DNA of 64,000 bases from Odontocerum albicorne (Eukaryota > Arthropoda > Insecta > Trichoptera > Odontoceridae), in NCBI GenBank assembly GCA_949825065.1, contig OX463859.1, positions 5,370,217 through 5,434,216 on the forward strand. The letters are read 5' to 3'. Every line of letters begins with the position of its first letter. Position 1 is the first letter of the stretch. The notes beneath the pieces are model-generated. The model was not told the DNA's origin. It saw nothing but the letters and a program-made list of their open reading frames with translations, and did not search any database. Position numbers and translations under genes: made by a program. Shown one piece after another: positions 20,845 to 32,039 of this stretch.

Positions 20845-21300
20845 ACTCCAGATTGCAATGACTGAGTTGAACTGTGATCTGCTGTTGAAAGTGACGAGGT
20901 TCACAACCTTGTTAGATAAAATAAAGATTGTCGACCTCACAATCTTGTTAAAGATTGTCAGCTCGTATTTCAATAGTCCCGGACTACCTAATATTATCAT
21001 GCTACACGTCCCTTGTAGGTTCACTCTATGACCCACCGACTGAGTTAGACTATGGTCTATCGGAAATGATGTCTCACTGTAGATCCCAATAACTGAGTTA
21101 GACTATGGTTTATTGTAAGTGACGACTCACTGCAGATCTCAATTAATAACTGAAACTATGATCTATTGGAAGTGACGAGTCTTACAAACTTGTCAGATAA
21201 AAATAAAATATTTAACCTTACAACATTACACAAGATTGTAAGCTTATATTTCGATAGTCTGGAACGAACTCAGCTTGTCATGTTAAAAGTACCTTGTAAA
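20845..21300. repeat. Diverged tandem duplication of about 170-300 bp
   Basis: CTGAGTTGAACTGTGATCTG..AAGTGACGAG and AACTGAAACTATGATCTATT..AAGTGACGAG start two parallel stretches with CTTGT.AGATAAAA and CGATAGTC..GGA. A third partial copy lies at 21035-21150. No product is recognised. 20591-20844 has nothing clear. Confidence 0.6.
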
Positions 21301-21529
21301 TCCAAATGGCTTCTCTTTCATTTATCTTTCATGTTTTCAAACTTATTTATGTATACTCTTTTTTCTGCAGAGTCAGCGACCTATAAGGGTCAACAGCAGC
21401 CCTGAGATGAGGACGGGAATGGATAGTAGGGTAAGCAGGACCAGTGCCAAGGATAGGGCCATGGGATTATGCGAGAATATCCTGAAGAAATAATTGTCTG
21501 TGGAAATAATTGGCACCATTAAGGAAGTA

Positions 21530-22370
21530 AATTGCGGGTGCATGTCGAGGACGCATTACCGGAGATGCAATGTTATAAGTGGCTCGGCTTTGGGCACACA
21601 ACCAAGAGATGTGCAAAAAAGGACCAGGTGTGTTCTCACTGCGCAGGCCCGCATAGTTACGCTGATTGCACGGCTAAAGAGCAAAGTGAGCGTAAAAAGT
21701 GCCACAACTGCGTCAAGTTCAATGTGAGGTTGGGCCCAACCACCAATGTCAGACACAGGGCCAGTAGCGATGCGTGCCCTTATAGACAGTGGCAAGAGCA
21801 AAGAGCCTCAGAAAGTACTAACTATGGCTTCTGATGGTCCTAAGACTATTACTGTTGTGCAGCAGAATTTACAGAGAGCAAGACTCACCAAGGACATGAT
21901 GAAAGTGTGTGAACCCGGCGTATTCGTTGTACAGGAGTCGTGTCGTACACGGGTTCTGCTGGATCTGTCGGGACTAGCGGGAGACGTATGTACCAGCAGA
22001 GTGGTGGCAGTAAGGACTCCCTAAGTAAAGCCGTGATCATGGTGGATCCAAGTCTTCCTGATGGTGAGATCCTGGACCAGTACACTAACTTCAATTCCGT
22101 GTTCGTCAGGATGAAACTAGCGAACCGCACAGTGGTATTCGGTTCAGTATACGTCGAGTCTCTGACTGACATGGGTCCCGTCATGGCGAGGCATGGGTTG
22201 ATCTTCGCGGCGGTTAAAAGAACTGGTGCCTTGGTTATAATTAGGGGGGGGGGGGGGGGACTTCAGCGCAAAGAGCCCATGGTGGGGAGCCCGCTCGGCG
22301 GACAGTAGGGGAACATTGTTGGTGGATTTCTTGGCCGAGACGGGCTGTTCAATACTTATTTAATGACGGC
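21530..22370 (+). pseudogene. R1-like LINE: ORF1 zinc knuckles and ORF2 endonuclease start
   Basis: The first frame encodes a cysteine-rich stretch: CYKWLGFGHTTKRC (a CCHC knuckle with its second Cys changed to Trp), CSHCAGPHSYADC (intact) and CHNC..H..CP (third). About 110 bp later the endonuclease starts with TVVQQNLQRARLTKDMM and VFVVQESC, continues after a frameshift with VVFGSVYVES, and reads DFSAKSPWWGARSAD and LLVDFLAETGCSIL. This is the layout of R1-clade elements. A run of 14 G at 22246-22259 lies just before the catalytic DFxAKS motif and breaks the frame. The copy stops near 22370, well before RT. Confidence 0.8.
22246..22259 (+). repeat. Poly-G tract inside the endonuclease frame
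   Basis: Fourteen consecutive G after GGTTATAATTA, where related elements read VIIAGDF. Probable slippage expansion, or an assembly error. Confidence 0.8.
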
Positions 22371-22494
22371 TTCTTGGTTCCAGTACAGGTTTTTAATAAT
22401 ATTTATATCCTTATCATCTTTCTTGATACAAGAAATAAAAAGGATGAGGATAAACATATTGGGTTTTAACTAAATACACTGGTTTGGTACAGGG

Positions 22495-22985
22495 GTACAT
22501 CGTCATAATAAGGGGAATTTCGGGTAGTGCAAATTCAGATAGGAATCACAGGAATGGCGTAGGCATGTTTGTCCCAATGCATTTTGTCAAATATGTTAAA
22601 AATGTTATGCCAATATCAGATAGAATTATGTTATTGCAATTCGAGAGTCAACCATTTAACATCAACGTTGTACAAATATATAATCCAACTGCGGAAGCAA
22701 GATATGATGACGAGGTTGAGAAATTATATGAAGATATTGAAAAAATGCTTCGATCTTTAAAGAGCGATGATGTCAATCTGATCATCAGCGATTTTAATGC
22801 AAAAATATAAGAAGGTCGCAGACTCAATAAAGTTGGTAACTGGGGGCTTGGGACAGAGCAATCAAAGAGGAGACAGACTGTTTGAGTTCTGTGAAGAACA
22901 TAATATGATATGATAGTAAATACACGGTTTCGACTCCCTAAACGCTGACTGTATAAATGGAAATTGCCACAGTACGTTACGATTG
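22495..22985 (+). pseudogene. RTE-like LINE endonuclease fragment
   Basis: Frames encode HRNGVGMFV, NVMPISDRIMLLQFESQP, NVVQIYNPTAEA, DDVNLIISDFNAKI, then GLGTEQSKRR and WKLPQYVTI. These are the apurinic-type endonuclease motifs of RTE elements (xQIYxPT, DFNAK, GxGxxNxxGxxL). A stop follows DFNAKI. It may be the 5' part of the family present at 25 kb. 22986-23261 is unannotated AT-rich sequence. Confidence 0.8.
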
Positions 22986-23261
22986 TACGAATTAATTTTA
23001 ATAATTCAACACATTCCGAAAAAGACTCGGTTGAACCAATATTAAGAAATAACTGTAAAATTGAAATAGCGCCGTGAGCCTCTTCAAAATCGCCTCGATT
23101 ATTATAAATTGTGCTAAGTTCATTTTTTTATTTAAATTTATGCAAAAAATCGTACGTCTCAACAGTAGTTTTAAAAATATTTTCAGAGAAATTGTAACGG
23201 TATTTTGTAAAGTTTTCGCAGAAGAACAATTGTGCGCTTCTCTCTCCGTGGTTGCGGTCCT

Positions 23262-23700
23262 AAGACTGGTTTGCAGAAATTTCAACTCTTCTCCTCCATT
23301 CCCCCCTGTCCTGTGCGGCTCTTTTTAAATCTGTATATATTGAGCAGCGCACGTCCACCAACAGGTCCTCCAGGTACTCTCGGCGTGGGCGTCCCCTAGA
23401 GTTTGTCCCCTCGGTCATACCCTCCATTATGGCATGCAAGAGGCCCTCTTGTCGTATTATATGACCGATCCATCTTGCACGCCTTTCGGACAGGATCCTG
23501 AGCAGGTGCCTCCCTCTTTGGATTCGTTGGAGAACCTCTTCATTTGTGATGCGGTCTCTCCAGGAAATTTCTAATAGTCTTCTATAGGACCACATCTCAA
23601 AAGCCTCTAGTCTTCGTCTATCTCTTTCGGATAGGCACCATGTCTCGCAGCCGTACATCAAGATACTCCATACATAGGTCTTGATGAGGAGTATTCTCAG
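23262..23700 (-). pseudogene. LINE RT C-terminal part, minus strand
   Basis: Minus-strand frame: LLIKTYVWSILMYGCETWCL, LEAFEMWSYRRLLEISWRDR, RARWIGHIIRQEG, then EYLEDLLVDVR and AAQDRGEWRRRVE. This is the region after the RT palm (YGCETW, FGHI-like, RGRPR). It meets a plus-strand RT of a similar family head to head at about 23690. Confidence 0.85.
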
Positions 23701-24800
23701 AAATAGAATAAGAAGAAACCAAAACACATACATCGCATTCATAGACCTGGAGAAAGCTTTTGACAAAGTAGAATGGAAAAGACTCTTCGAGATTTTGAAG
23801 AGAATTGATATCAAATACAGAGATAGACGTATAATCCAGGCGCTGTACAAGAATGAGGCCGCTATAATCAGATGTGATGAGGACACAAAGGAAGCCAATA
23901 TAAGACAAGGGGTAAGGCAGGGATGCTCTCTGTCACCTGTTCTTTTTAACCCCTATGTACAGAGCGCGATTGACGACTTGAGAGAGAGAATGAGTCACAG
24001 AGAAGGTGTAAAGATACACGGGCAAAAGGTGGATATGATAAGGTTCGCTGACGATATTGCTATGGTTGTGCGCTTATTAAATGATTATGAAAGTCAAATC
24101 TCTGTTTAATTTGTATCAAAATAATATCACATATTTTTTTGCAAATTACGGACTAGGTGGTTTTAATTATTTTACTCAGTGTTGAGCAAGTGAGGGAATT
24201 TATTTACTTAGGCAACAGAGTATCCCAAGATGGCCGATCAAAGGCAGAAATAATAACAAGGGTCCAACAGGCCAGAGTTGCTTTTAACAAAAAAATCCAA
24301 GATAACCTAACCTAACATTGATATCAATGTTAGGAAGAATTTCGTGAAAACTCTTGTCTGAAGTGTGCTGCTGTATGGCTGCGAAACGTGGACCATCAGC
24401 CAGAGCGAGTCCGGGCGTCTGGCTGCCTTTGATATGTGGTGCTACAGGCCAGGGTCCATTGGTCAGAACACATCCGAAACGACGAGGTATTGAGCGGGGC
24501 TGGAGAAACAAGGCAACTCTTAAATAGAGTTGCCCATCAACGATCCAGTTGTATAGGCCATAACATCAGGCACCCAGGCCTGCTCCTTACCATCGTCGAG
24601 GGAATGATTGAGGGCAATAACCATAGAGGCCGCCCTAGATATAGCTACATGGACCGGGTGATCCGGGATGTGCGCTGTGGCAGCAACCAGGAGATGAAGA
24701 GACTGGCGGATGACAGAGATGATTGGAGGGATCGAGAACTTGGTGCAGACTATTCCAAGGATTGTAACCCAGAAGAAAAAAAACTCGGAGGCTCATTAAA
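23690..24800 (+). pseudogene. LINE RT, palm to C terminus
   Basis: IRRNQNTYIAFIDLEKAFDK, then IIQALYKNEAAII, RQGVRQGCSLSPVLFN and IRFADDIAMVV form an RT palm with FADD present. After about 90 bp of unrelated AT-rich sequence (24105-24185) the frame goes on with VREFIYLGNRVSQDG, VRKNFVKTLV, LLYGCETWTISQ and RGRPRYSYMDRVI. The inserted AT stretch and several stops make it inactive. The copy begins inside RT, and its neighbour on the left is an inverted tail of similar type. Confidence 0.85.
24311..24334. repeat. 24-bp perfect palindrome in the LINE frame
   Basis: CCTAACATTGAT followed by ATCAATGTTAGG, preceded by TAACCTAA. It encodes part of NIDINV in the LINE, so it may be an accident of coding sequence plus a short duplication. 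Confidence 0.8.
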
Positions 24801-24949
24801 TTGATCTGAAGATTCGCGTATTATATAGGAAGCTTTATTATGTAAATCAAAATTAAATGAACGAACAAAACTAATTTCTAAATTTAGTCTAGGCAATCCG
24901 CGTATTTTTATGTCAAATTTTTGATCAAATGATAAATTATTATTTTTAA

Positions 24950-25022
24950 TGTATTCTACTTTTAATGTATTCTAATAATATTGATTATTCTACTTTTAAT
25001 GTATTCTAATAATATTGATTAT
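24950..25022. repeat. 37-bp tandem duplication at the 5' edge of the RTE-like LINE
   Basis: ACTTTTAATGTATTCTAATA followed by ATATTGATTATT twice. The string AATGTATTCTA also follows the LINE 3' end at 26433, suggesting a target duplication. Confidence 0.75.
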
Positions 25023-25026
25023 TTAC

Positions 25027-26440
25027 TTGGACTGTTTAATAAAATATATGACACAGGGACCATCCCCCAAGATTGGTTAAAATCTGTATTTATTACATTG
25101 CCCAAAAAACAACACCCAAAAAAATGTAATGATTATCGCCTCATAAGTCTTATGAGTCATATTCTGAAATTGTTTCTTAAAATAATACATGCCAGAATAA
25201 GACTGAAATGCGAGCGAGATTTGGATGACACTCAGTTTGGGTTCAGGAATGGTTTTGGTACCCGTGAAGCGCTGACAACAATAAACATATTATTACAAAA
25301 ATGTTACGACCAAAGAAAAGACATCTATGCTTGTTTTATTGATTATGAAAAAGCATTTGACAGGGTTAAACACACATATTTAATTGAGATGCTGTTGAGA
25401 TGTGGTGTAGATGAAAAGGATGTGAGAATAATCAAGAATCTGTACTGGGACCAAAACGCTATCATTAAATTGGAAAACGGAAACACCTCACAAGGTATTC
25501 CCATTCAGCGAGGAGTCCGTCAGGGGTGTGTTCTCTCACCAACTTTATTCAATCTATACTCTGACTTGGTCTTTAAGGAAGCGCTGACTGAGACAAATCT
25601 CGGTGTGAAGGTCAATGGGGTGGTCATCAATAATATCAGATATGCGGATGACACCGTTCTAATTGCGGACAGTTTAAAAGGCCTTCAAGAACTGCTTGAT
25701 AAAGTTGACTCCGTTGGTGAACGTTTTGGTATGAACATTAATGTGAGCAAAACTAAAATGATGGTTTTTAGCCGAGAATGTCATCCAAATGTCCACCTTA
25801 CGCTAAGGGGTGTTGTTGTCGAGAGGGTGAAACAGTTCAGGTACCTGGGAAGCATGATTACTGAGAAACTGGATCCTGACATTGAGATAAAATGCAGAAT
25901 AGAAGCGGCACGAACGGCTTTTAATAAAATGAAAAACCTTCTTTGTGACGATAATATAAACTTAAAGCTGAGACAAAGAATGGTCAAATGTTACGTATGG
26001 TCTGTCTTACTTTACGGCGTAGAGGCGTGGACTCTTAAAGTTAACATAATAAACCGCCTTGAAGCGTTTGAAATGTGGATCCACCGTAGAATGTTAAGAA
26101 TATCTTGGACCGATATGATAACAAACACTGATGTACTACGTAGAGCCAATGCAAATAGAGAACTATTCACCACTGTTAAGCTCCGTAAAACATCATATTT
26201 TGGCCATGTAATGAGAGGTGACAAATACACCGTACTTCAGCTCGTCATGAAGGGGAAGATCGAGGGCCGCAGAGGGGTCGGCAGAAGACAGCTCTCCTGG
26301 CTTCGAAACATCCGACAATGGACCGGCGTCAGAACTGTGGGGGAGCTGTTTCGCGCCGCCCAGGACAGGGAAGCTTTCTCTCAGATGGTCGTCAACGTCG
26401 GGGGGACCCGGCAGGACACGTGAAGAAGAAGAATGTATTC
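25027..26440 (+). mobile_element. RTE-like LINE, 5' truncated, RT frame open
   Basis: One uninterrupted frame of about 465 codons runs to a stop at 26421-26423. It encodes the RT from motif 1 onward: FNKIYDTGTIPQDW, DYRLISLMSHILKLFLKIIH, TQFGFRNGFGTREAL, FIDYEKAFDRV, RGVRQGCVLSPTLFN and RYADDTVLIAD, then the tail LLYGVEAWTL, FEMWIHRRMLRISW, GHVMRG and GRRGVGRRQLSWL. The upstream endonuclease is missing, so this copy cannot move by itself, but the RT is undamaged and therefore young. It ends with GAAGAAGAAGAA, a microsatellite-type tail typical of RTE/CR1-like ends. A 737-bp near-copy of its interior is at 18525. The first 15 or so codons of the open frame (from 24981) belong to the flanking repeat. 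Confidence 0.93.
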
Positions 26441-27419
26441 TACATTATAATTATCAATTGCGCTCATGACTGAATATTTGTTAGTAACTGAATTGAGTGA
26501 ATGCTTTAGACAAAATGAATTATTATTTTTATAGGTTAGGTGGACACAGAACCGTTACTTTCAACACATTTGTCAATGTTCAATGTTATAATATTCAGAC
26601 AACATCAAACTAAATTTTCACAATTCACGACTAAATTAAAATTATGTATTATTGTAAATATTCCCAATTTTAAAATAAATCTAAATATTTTAGAAGCTGT
26701 CAAATTCTCAACTCGTATAAAGCAATTCAGTTTACTTCGTTAGTTACTCGGTAATTGACAAAGAAAACCGAATCGACATAGTTTTGAGCGCCGTACGCTT
26801 TAAACGAAATATTTGTATGAATTCCTTAAGAACTATCGCTGTCTCACGGTTTACTGTATGTCTCTGTCTGCCCTATATGAATCTGCGTTTCAGTCTGGTG
26901 CATATTCGAGATTGCTCCAGTATGAATTGGCAAACTTGACCGGTAAATTTGAAAGGAAATTTTTTCTCAAATTTCACTTAAATAAAAATACTTGAACTAC
27001 AAGTATTTGTCAGAATTCTTATACATATTTAATTTATACAAATATTTAGCATTTTTGGAAGTCATGTTTGCAAATATATATAATTTAATTTAATTATTGC
27101 AAATTATTTCTTCGGTTCAGGGCACCAACGCACCTCGAGACCAGCCACCGCTGGTCACTCTCCATACTTGCCAGAAATTGCGTCATCTGCCCATCACCAA
27201 TCTTTGGAATGTCTTTTTTTAAATAAAACTCCAACGAGATGTGGAACTATATTAAAATAATACTTGAAAACTTTTTTCCTCAAAACAAAATGATTTTTGT
27301 ATGAATAAGAATTTTTAGTCAATCCAATAGATGTCAGAATGTTATAATGAAAGAATAATTTAAAAACAATTCAAGTTTTCCTCTCTCTAATTTGATTTTT
27401 AGTTCAAAACTAAAAAATT
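26441..27419. other. AT-rich interval without recognised features
   Basis: No frame above 70 codons, no tandem repeat and no tRNA-like box that I can support. Confidence 0.5.
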
Positions 27420-27925
27420 AATTAACTTTTTGGTACACCTTATGAGACGATTAAATATCACCCTATACAAGACCATAATTAGGACAGCAGTGACATACGA
27501 GTGCAAAGCGTGGAGGATGATTGCAAGATCCGCAGAGATGCTGGACACATTTGAGAGGAGAGTGTTACGTAAAATTCTGAGGCCCGTGAACGATGGCGAA
27601 ACCTGGAGAATAAGATACAATGATGAGCTGTATAGCATCTATAAAGCTAGCTCTCTATACATGCTAGACTGAGCAGGCTGAGATGGGCTGAGCATGTGCA
27701 GAGAATGCCGTCATCACGGGTACCTAAATAGATCCTTGAGGGACATCCAGGCGGAAGAAGAAAGGTCAATAGACCTAGACTGCGATGGGAGGATGAGGTG
27801 AAAAAGGTCGCGGCCCAACTACTACAAGTGACAGATTGGAGGGCCGTGGCAGGAGACAGTGGGAGTTGGAGGCGAGGATTGATGGAGGCCAAGGTCCGAT
27901 ATGAGCTGTAGAGCCATCGAAGAAG
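27420..27925 (+). pseudogene. LINE RT C-terminal tail
   Basis: RRLNITLYKTIIRTAVTYEC, FERRVLRKILRPV, ETWRIRYNDELY, then in a shifted frame RLRWAEHVQRMPSSRVP, GRRRKVNRPRLRW and GDSGSWRRGL. This is the post-RT tail with RNxELYxLY and GHVxRM motifs found in insect LINEs. It ends near GAAGAAGAAGATAT. One frameshift at about 27670. Confidence 0.8.
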
Positions 27926-27949
27926 AAGATATATAGTATTAGCCAGAAC

Positions 27950-28505
27950 ATCAAATCCAGAAATAGCTACTAACTTTGTGCTCTCCTTTAATATAAATAA
28001 CCTAGAATAAACTAAACATTAAAGACGATGATTTGCCTCTGGAGTTGAGTAACCCTGCATCAACATGTGGAAGGTTTCGATTCTGCAAAGCAACTTGCAT
28101 CTCGTTCTACTAATGAGGCCATGTGTTTTCTATATCTCAAGATCTATCCATGAAATTCTCGAAAAATCCAATTCTTGTTCTACGTGAGCGTTGTTCCACT
28201 AAAAACAAATCTAAGTTCTTTACCACTATCAAACAAGTCTTCGACAATTACGTAAGTCTACTTGGTAATATTTTGTGGTATACATACATAATATATATTG
28301 AACTTAAATAAAGATATTAATATTTAATAATTTTAAACAATGACTTTGTAATTTATTATTACTACTGCTTTTTGTATCTCCCGTACATGTTAGTTTAAAA
28401 TAAAGTTTTATAATTTTTGTCCATAATTTTAAGTATTTGTATAACTTCATATATTCATTTATATGTCAAGTACACTGTTGTGTCGTTAATTAAATAAATA
28501 AATTA
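27950..28505 (+). mobile_element. Jockey-like LINE 3' end (plus copy)
   Basis: Reverse-complementary to 39600-40012, e.g. AAATAGCTACTAACTTTGTG, CTCTGGAGTTGAGTAACCCT and GCAACTTGCATCTCGTTCTA, then the tail TTAATTAAATAAATAAAT at 28487-28504. The copy is essentially 3' UTR and carries no coding part. Confidence 0.8.
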
Positions 28506-28579
28506 GACACGTCATCTTAAGACTCTTCAGATTTCGCTGATACGAACCCGCCATTACTTTTGAATAATCATCTCCGCTC

Positions 28580-30850
28580 TTTCTCTACAACTAAGAATGA
28601 CTTTCACGCATGCCATACAAATGCTCAAAGCATACCCGCCCATTATTCTGAGCTGCTCGCCTCATTTCATGACCAGCATGTCTATGCCCTACTGGTTAGC
28701 GAATCCTGAATGAAGCCATCACTATCAAACTCACTTTTTTCTCTTCCAGGATTTCATCTAATTCAGCGAGACAAGAATGGGAGGAGTATATAAATTTCTC
28801 TATCATCTGTCAACCCCAACCTCCTTACTCTGGAGGCCCAGAATATTTATTTAATATCCCTTTATTTCAAATTCAATAAATATCTCATCGGAGTAATATA
28901 CTGTCCTAATAATAATTATTTTGACGAGTTTGAAAAACTTCTTGAATTAATTTCAATACCACTCTCATAATAAGAGATTTCAATGCGTGCCTTAAAAAAA
29001 AACGACGGCCGATTCGATAAACTCCTGAGAATCATACAGTCAATGAACCTCTCAATAATGCCCCAAAACTGTACACACGTAACAAGAAATTCTCAAATCC
29101 TTCTAAATTTAATCATTATCTCAAATCCCTCTGGAGTTCACACTCATGGACAAATTGATGTCCCAGGCTTCTCGCATCACGATCTGTTATATATCTGACT
29201 GATCATTCACGCTCTGAAACTCTCAAAATAGAGAAAATTCCTGAGAAACTTTGGACGCATCAATAGGGATGCCTTATTTTCCGATGCAAGTTAAGTTGAC
29301 TGGGCGGCCATCGAACGATTGGATACTGCAGAGAGTAAAATTAACCTATTCAACAAGAATTTGCTGGAGCTTTGCGACAAACACGCTCCACTGAAATTGA
29401 CTAACTTAAAGTATAGACCTGCCCCGTGGCTGACTGATGACATTAAAAAAAACATGGCAAGACGTGACAGAGTAAAAAAAAACTTCAAGTCTAATCCCAA
29501 TGATCAAGTATGGGAGATTTTTCAACGACTTCGCAATAATTGGACACGACTATGTCGAAATACAAAAAGAAAACACTTTTTTGCCACCCTTCAAAATTGT
29601 CAGCCTGTGGTGGAAAATCCTGAACTCAACGGGTGTTAAATCCTCGGACAACTCAGGTAACTTCATATTAGACGTTAATAATCTTAACATACATTTTGCA
29701 ACACCATCACTCAGTTTAGACACTAACACTAAGGAGAACACTCTTCGAAAAATTCTTGTAATTCCTCGACCCAATGTTCCTGAGCTCCACTTTTCGTAAA
29801 TTGATATAAATGAGGTTCATTGTATTCTTTCGACTATATCCTCAAAAGCGATGGGTGACGACAATATTTCGATTTTATTCATCTCCTTGATTGTCGATGC
29901 TAGTGTTCCTATCATAACACACATAATTCATTTATCTTTGTCGACTAGCAGCTTCCCTAGTGTGTGGAAGAAAGCTCTAATTATTCCGATTCCGATTTTA
30001 GGCACGTATCTATCCTGCCCACATAATCGAAAGTTATTGAAAAAAAAATTCATATACAAATTGACTCCCACCTTAATCAATTGGAATTGTTTAACCCGTT
30101 GCAGTCAGGATTTCGTCCGGGGCATAGTACCACAACCGCGACTGGTCCAGATTACGGATGATGTGAGACGTGGAATGAGCTTTAAGCAGCTGACATTGTT
30201 GTCTATTGCATTTTAGCAATGCATTCAATACTTTGATCTGCTCATGGCTCGAATGCGTTCTTTACGATTCTCTGAATCGGTCATAGTCTGATTTTGGAGC
30301 TATTTAAAGGGAAGACAACAATCTTGTAAATAACAAGAATATATGTGTGAATGGACTGATCTCTCTGCAGGCACTCCTCAAGGTAGAATTCTCTCTCCAC
30401 TCCTTTTTTCTATATTCATCAACCTAATAACATCACCTCTTAAGTGTTCTTATCATCTGTATGCAGGTGACCTGCAGATATATATTAATTTTGATACAAA
30501 TTTCTTTCACACTGCTTTGAACGATTTGAAGGCGGACCTTCAATCGATCTCGGAGTGGACTGGGGATCATGGCTTACTCATAAAGTCTACGAAGTCTCAA
30601 GAGATCCTCCTTGGCAGCCCTCAGGTTCTCTTTACATGAAAAATAATTTTCGGCTGATTGTCCGTCTTTGTGGGGTTTGCGGGCATATGCTCACGTATGT
30701 CTTTATGGATTTGGTGGGGATGGATAGTCATTTGAATGATTTATGCGACCACGTAACTTGCTACATTTACTTTTGATCTGGTTGGTTGGAAGAGATTGCC
30801 GCCTGGCAATAAGCCTGCCAGATTGTATTTGCAATAAGTGTTAAATAAAT
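28580..30850 (+). pseudogene. Jockey-like LINE ORF2, degenerate
   Basis: Pieces in order: endonuclease CHTNAQSIPAHYSELLASF, FHLIQRDKN, IGVIYCPNNNYFDEFE and DFNACL..DGRFDKLL (28600-29200); linker LCDKHAPLKLTNLKYRPAPW and LTDDIKKNMARRDRVKKNF (29370-29490); RT start ISSKAMGDDNISILF and FPSVWKKALIIPI (29835-30000); then AGTPQGRILSPLLFSIFIN and YHLYAGDLQIYINF (30366-30490). The catalytic YADD is YAGD here, losing an essential aspartate. Frames shift repeatedly. The end carries the 3' UTR hairpin motif (30793) and the tail GTTAAATAAATAAAT. Confidence 0.87.
30793..30825 (+). repeat. LINE 3' UTR double-hairpin motif
   Basis: GATTGCCGCCTGGCAATAAG plus CCTGCCAGATTGTA. Stem ATTGCC/GGCAAT with a 4-nt loop followed by a CCTG/CAGG-type stem. 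Same architecture at 31133, 33410, 53822 and, reversed, 10144. Confidence 0.75.
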
Positions 30851-30865
30851 AAATTCATGCTTTAT

Positions 30866-30962
30866 GGCTAAAGGAAATATTTTTGTTTGTGGTAAAATAT
30901 AGTAATGTTGCAAGTGTAATAAAATATTACTTTTACATGATCTCTCGATCAAGTATTTTTTT
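30866..30962 (+). repeat. Dispersed repeat D1, tail fragment
   Basis: TTTTTGTTTGTGGTAAAATA, TAATAAAATATTACTTTTAC and ATGATCTCTCGATCAAGTA match 13610-13690 in the D1 copy at 12-13 kb. Confidence 0.7.
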
Positions 30963-31132
30963 ATTCTGAAATCCCTACAGTTTGTTTTTTTTTTTCATAT
31001 TAAATATAACTGAAATTGTAGTTTGTTTTAAATAATGACAAAAGGACGACTTGTCCATCATAATTGGCATTCCTCAAAATCTTCATAAACTCTTTAACTC
31101 GATAATATTTTACACCTTTCTGGTCGGTTGCA

Positions 31133-31172
31133 AAAGATTGCCACATGCCAATAAACCTGCCAGGTTGTACTA
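31133..31172 (+). repeat. LINE 3' UTR double-hairpin motif
   Basis: GATTGCCACATGCCAATAAA followed by CCTGCCAGGTTGTACTACAT. One stem base is lost (GCCAAT for GGCAAT). 30963-31132 and 31173-31439 show only AT-rich sequence. Confidence 0.7.
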
Positions 31173-31439
31173 CATATACATATACAATGCAAGTGTGATA
31201 AAGCATAGAATAATCTTTTGAATAATGCTCGAGAATTTATTTTTATTATTATTAGCAGACAATTTAATAAAGCATTAAATAGTGAGCTTACTGACTTTAA
31301 TGAAACTTTAATGAAAGTGTGGCTCTACTCAAAGCTGTTATTAGAAAAATATGATAGATTGATTTCAATAAATTGAAATAACAAATTGATTGATTCAAAT
31401 AATATTTCCTGATGTTTAAAGAACACTATCTGGAAAAAC

Positions 31440-31885
31440 AAGTATATGAACATCCAAAGCAAGGTGAGGATACACAAGACCTGTGTCCGCCCCATAATGA
31501 CATACAGCATTGAGTCCAGAGCCGACACTATCAGAACCAAAAATCTCCTTCGAACCAGCGAAATGAAGGTACTCAGGAGTATTGCTGGCAAAACCCTTTG
31601 TGATAGAGTACGAAACACAGAAATACGAAGGATGTGCGAAGTTGAAGATATTGTCAGATGGGGATGCCAGAGAAGAAGGTTCTGGAACGAACGTGTATCC
31701 AGAATGGCGGAACCAAGAGCCGTAAGAACGGGCAGGGATGGTGTCCCCCAAGCAAACAGACCTCCAGGACGACCTCCCAAAAGATGGAGACAGTTGGTAG
31801 TCGACGTCACAAGAGGGAAATGATGATGCAGGACCATAACAGGCCAAATTCAGGCCTAAAAAAAGAGGAAGAAGAAATAACAAGT
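31440..31885 (+). pseudogene. LINE family A RT tail, best copy
   Basis: An open frame of about 125 codons: VRIHKTCVRPIMTYSIESRA, RTKNLLRTSEMKVLRSIAGK, EVEDIVRWGCQRRRFW and PPGRPPKRWRQLV. It matches 2705-3010 closely (EVEDIVRWG.QRR) and the 10.4-kb copies more loosely. No RT palm is present. The 3' end is AAAAAAAGAGGAAGAAGAAA. Confidence 0.83.
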
Positions 31886-32039
31886 GATGATTAATGAAAA
31901 TAAATTTTGAGCGACAGGAAATTAAAGGCTGCTTCCTTTTTTAAAGAATTTTTCCACATTTGCATATGGAAATGTGAATTCTGAGCTTAAATTACAAGAA
32001 TATCTTCTTAGATTTTGAATAGTTTTTTTACCTATTTTA

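Noticed and set aside
21494..21834. A host CCHC zinc-finger gene
   Set aside because: The knuckles are followed by an R1-type endonuclease in the expected order, so it is a LINE ORF1 end.
24302..24316. TAACCTAACCTAAC, insect telomere-type TTAGG repeat
   Set aside because: Only about two and a half units and part of a palindrome within a LINE frame.
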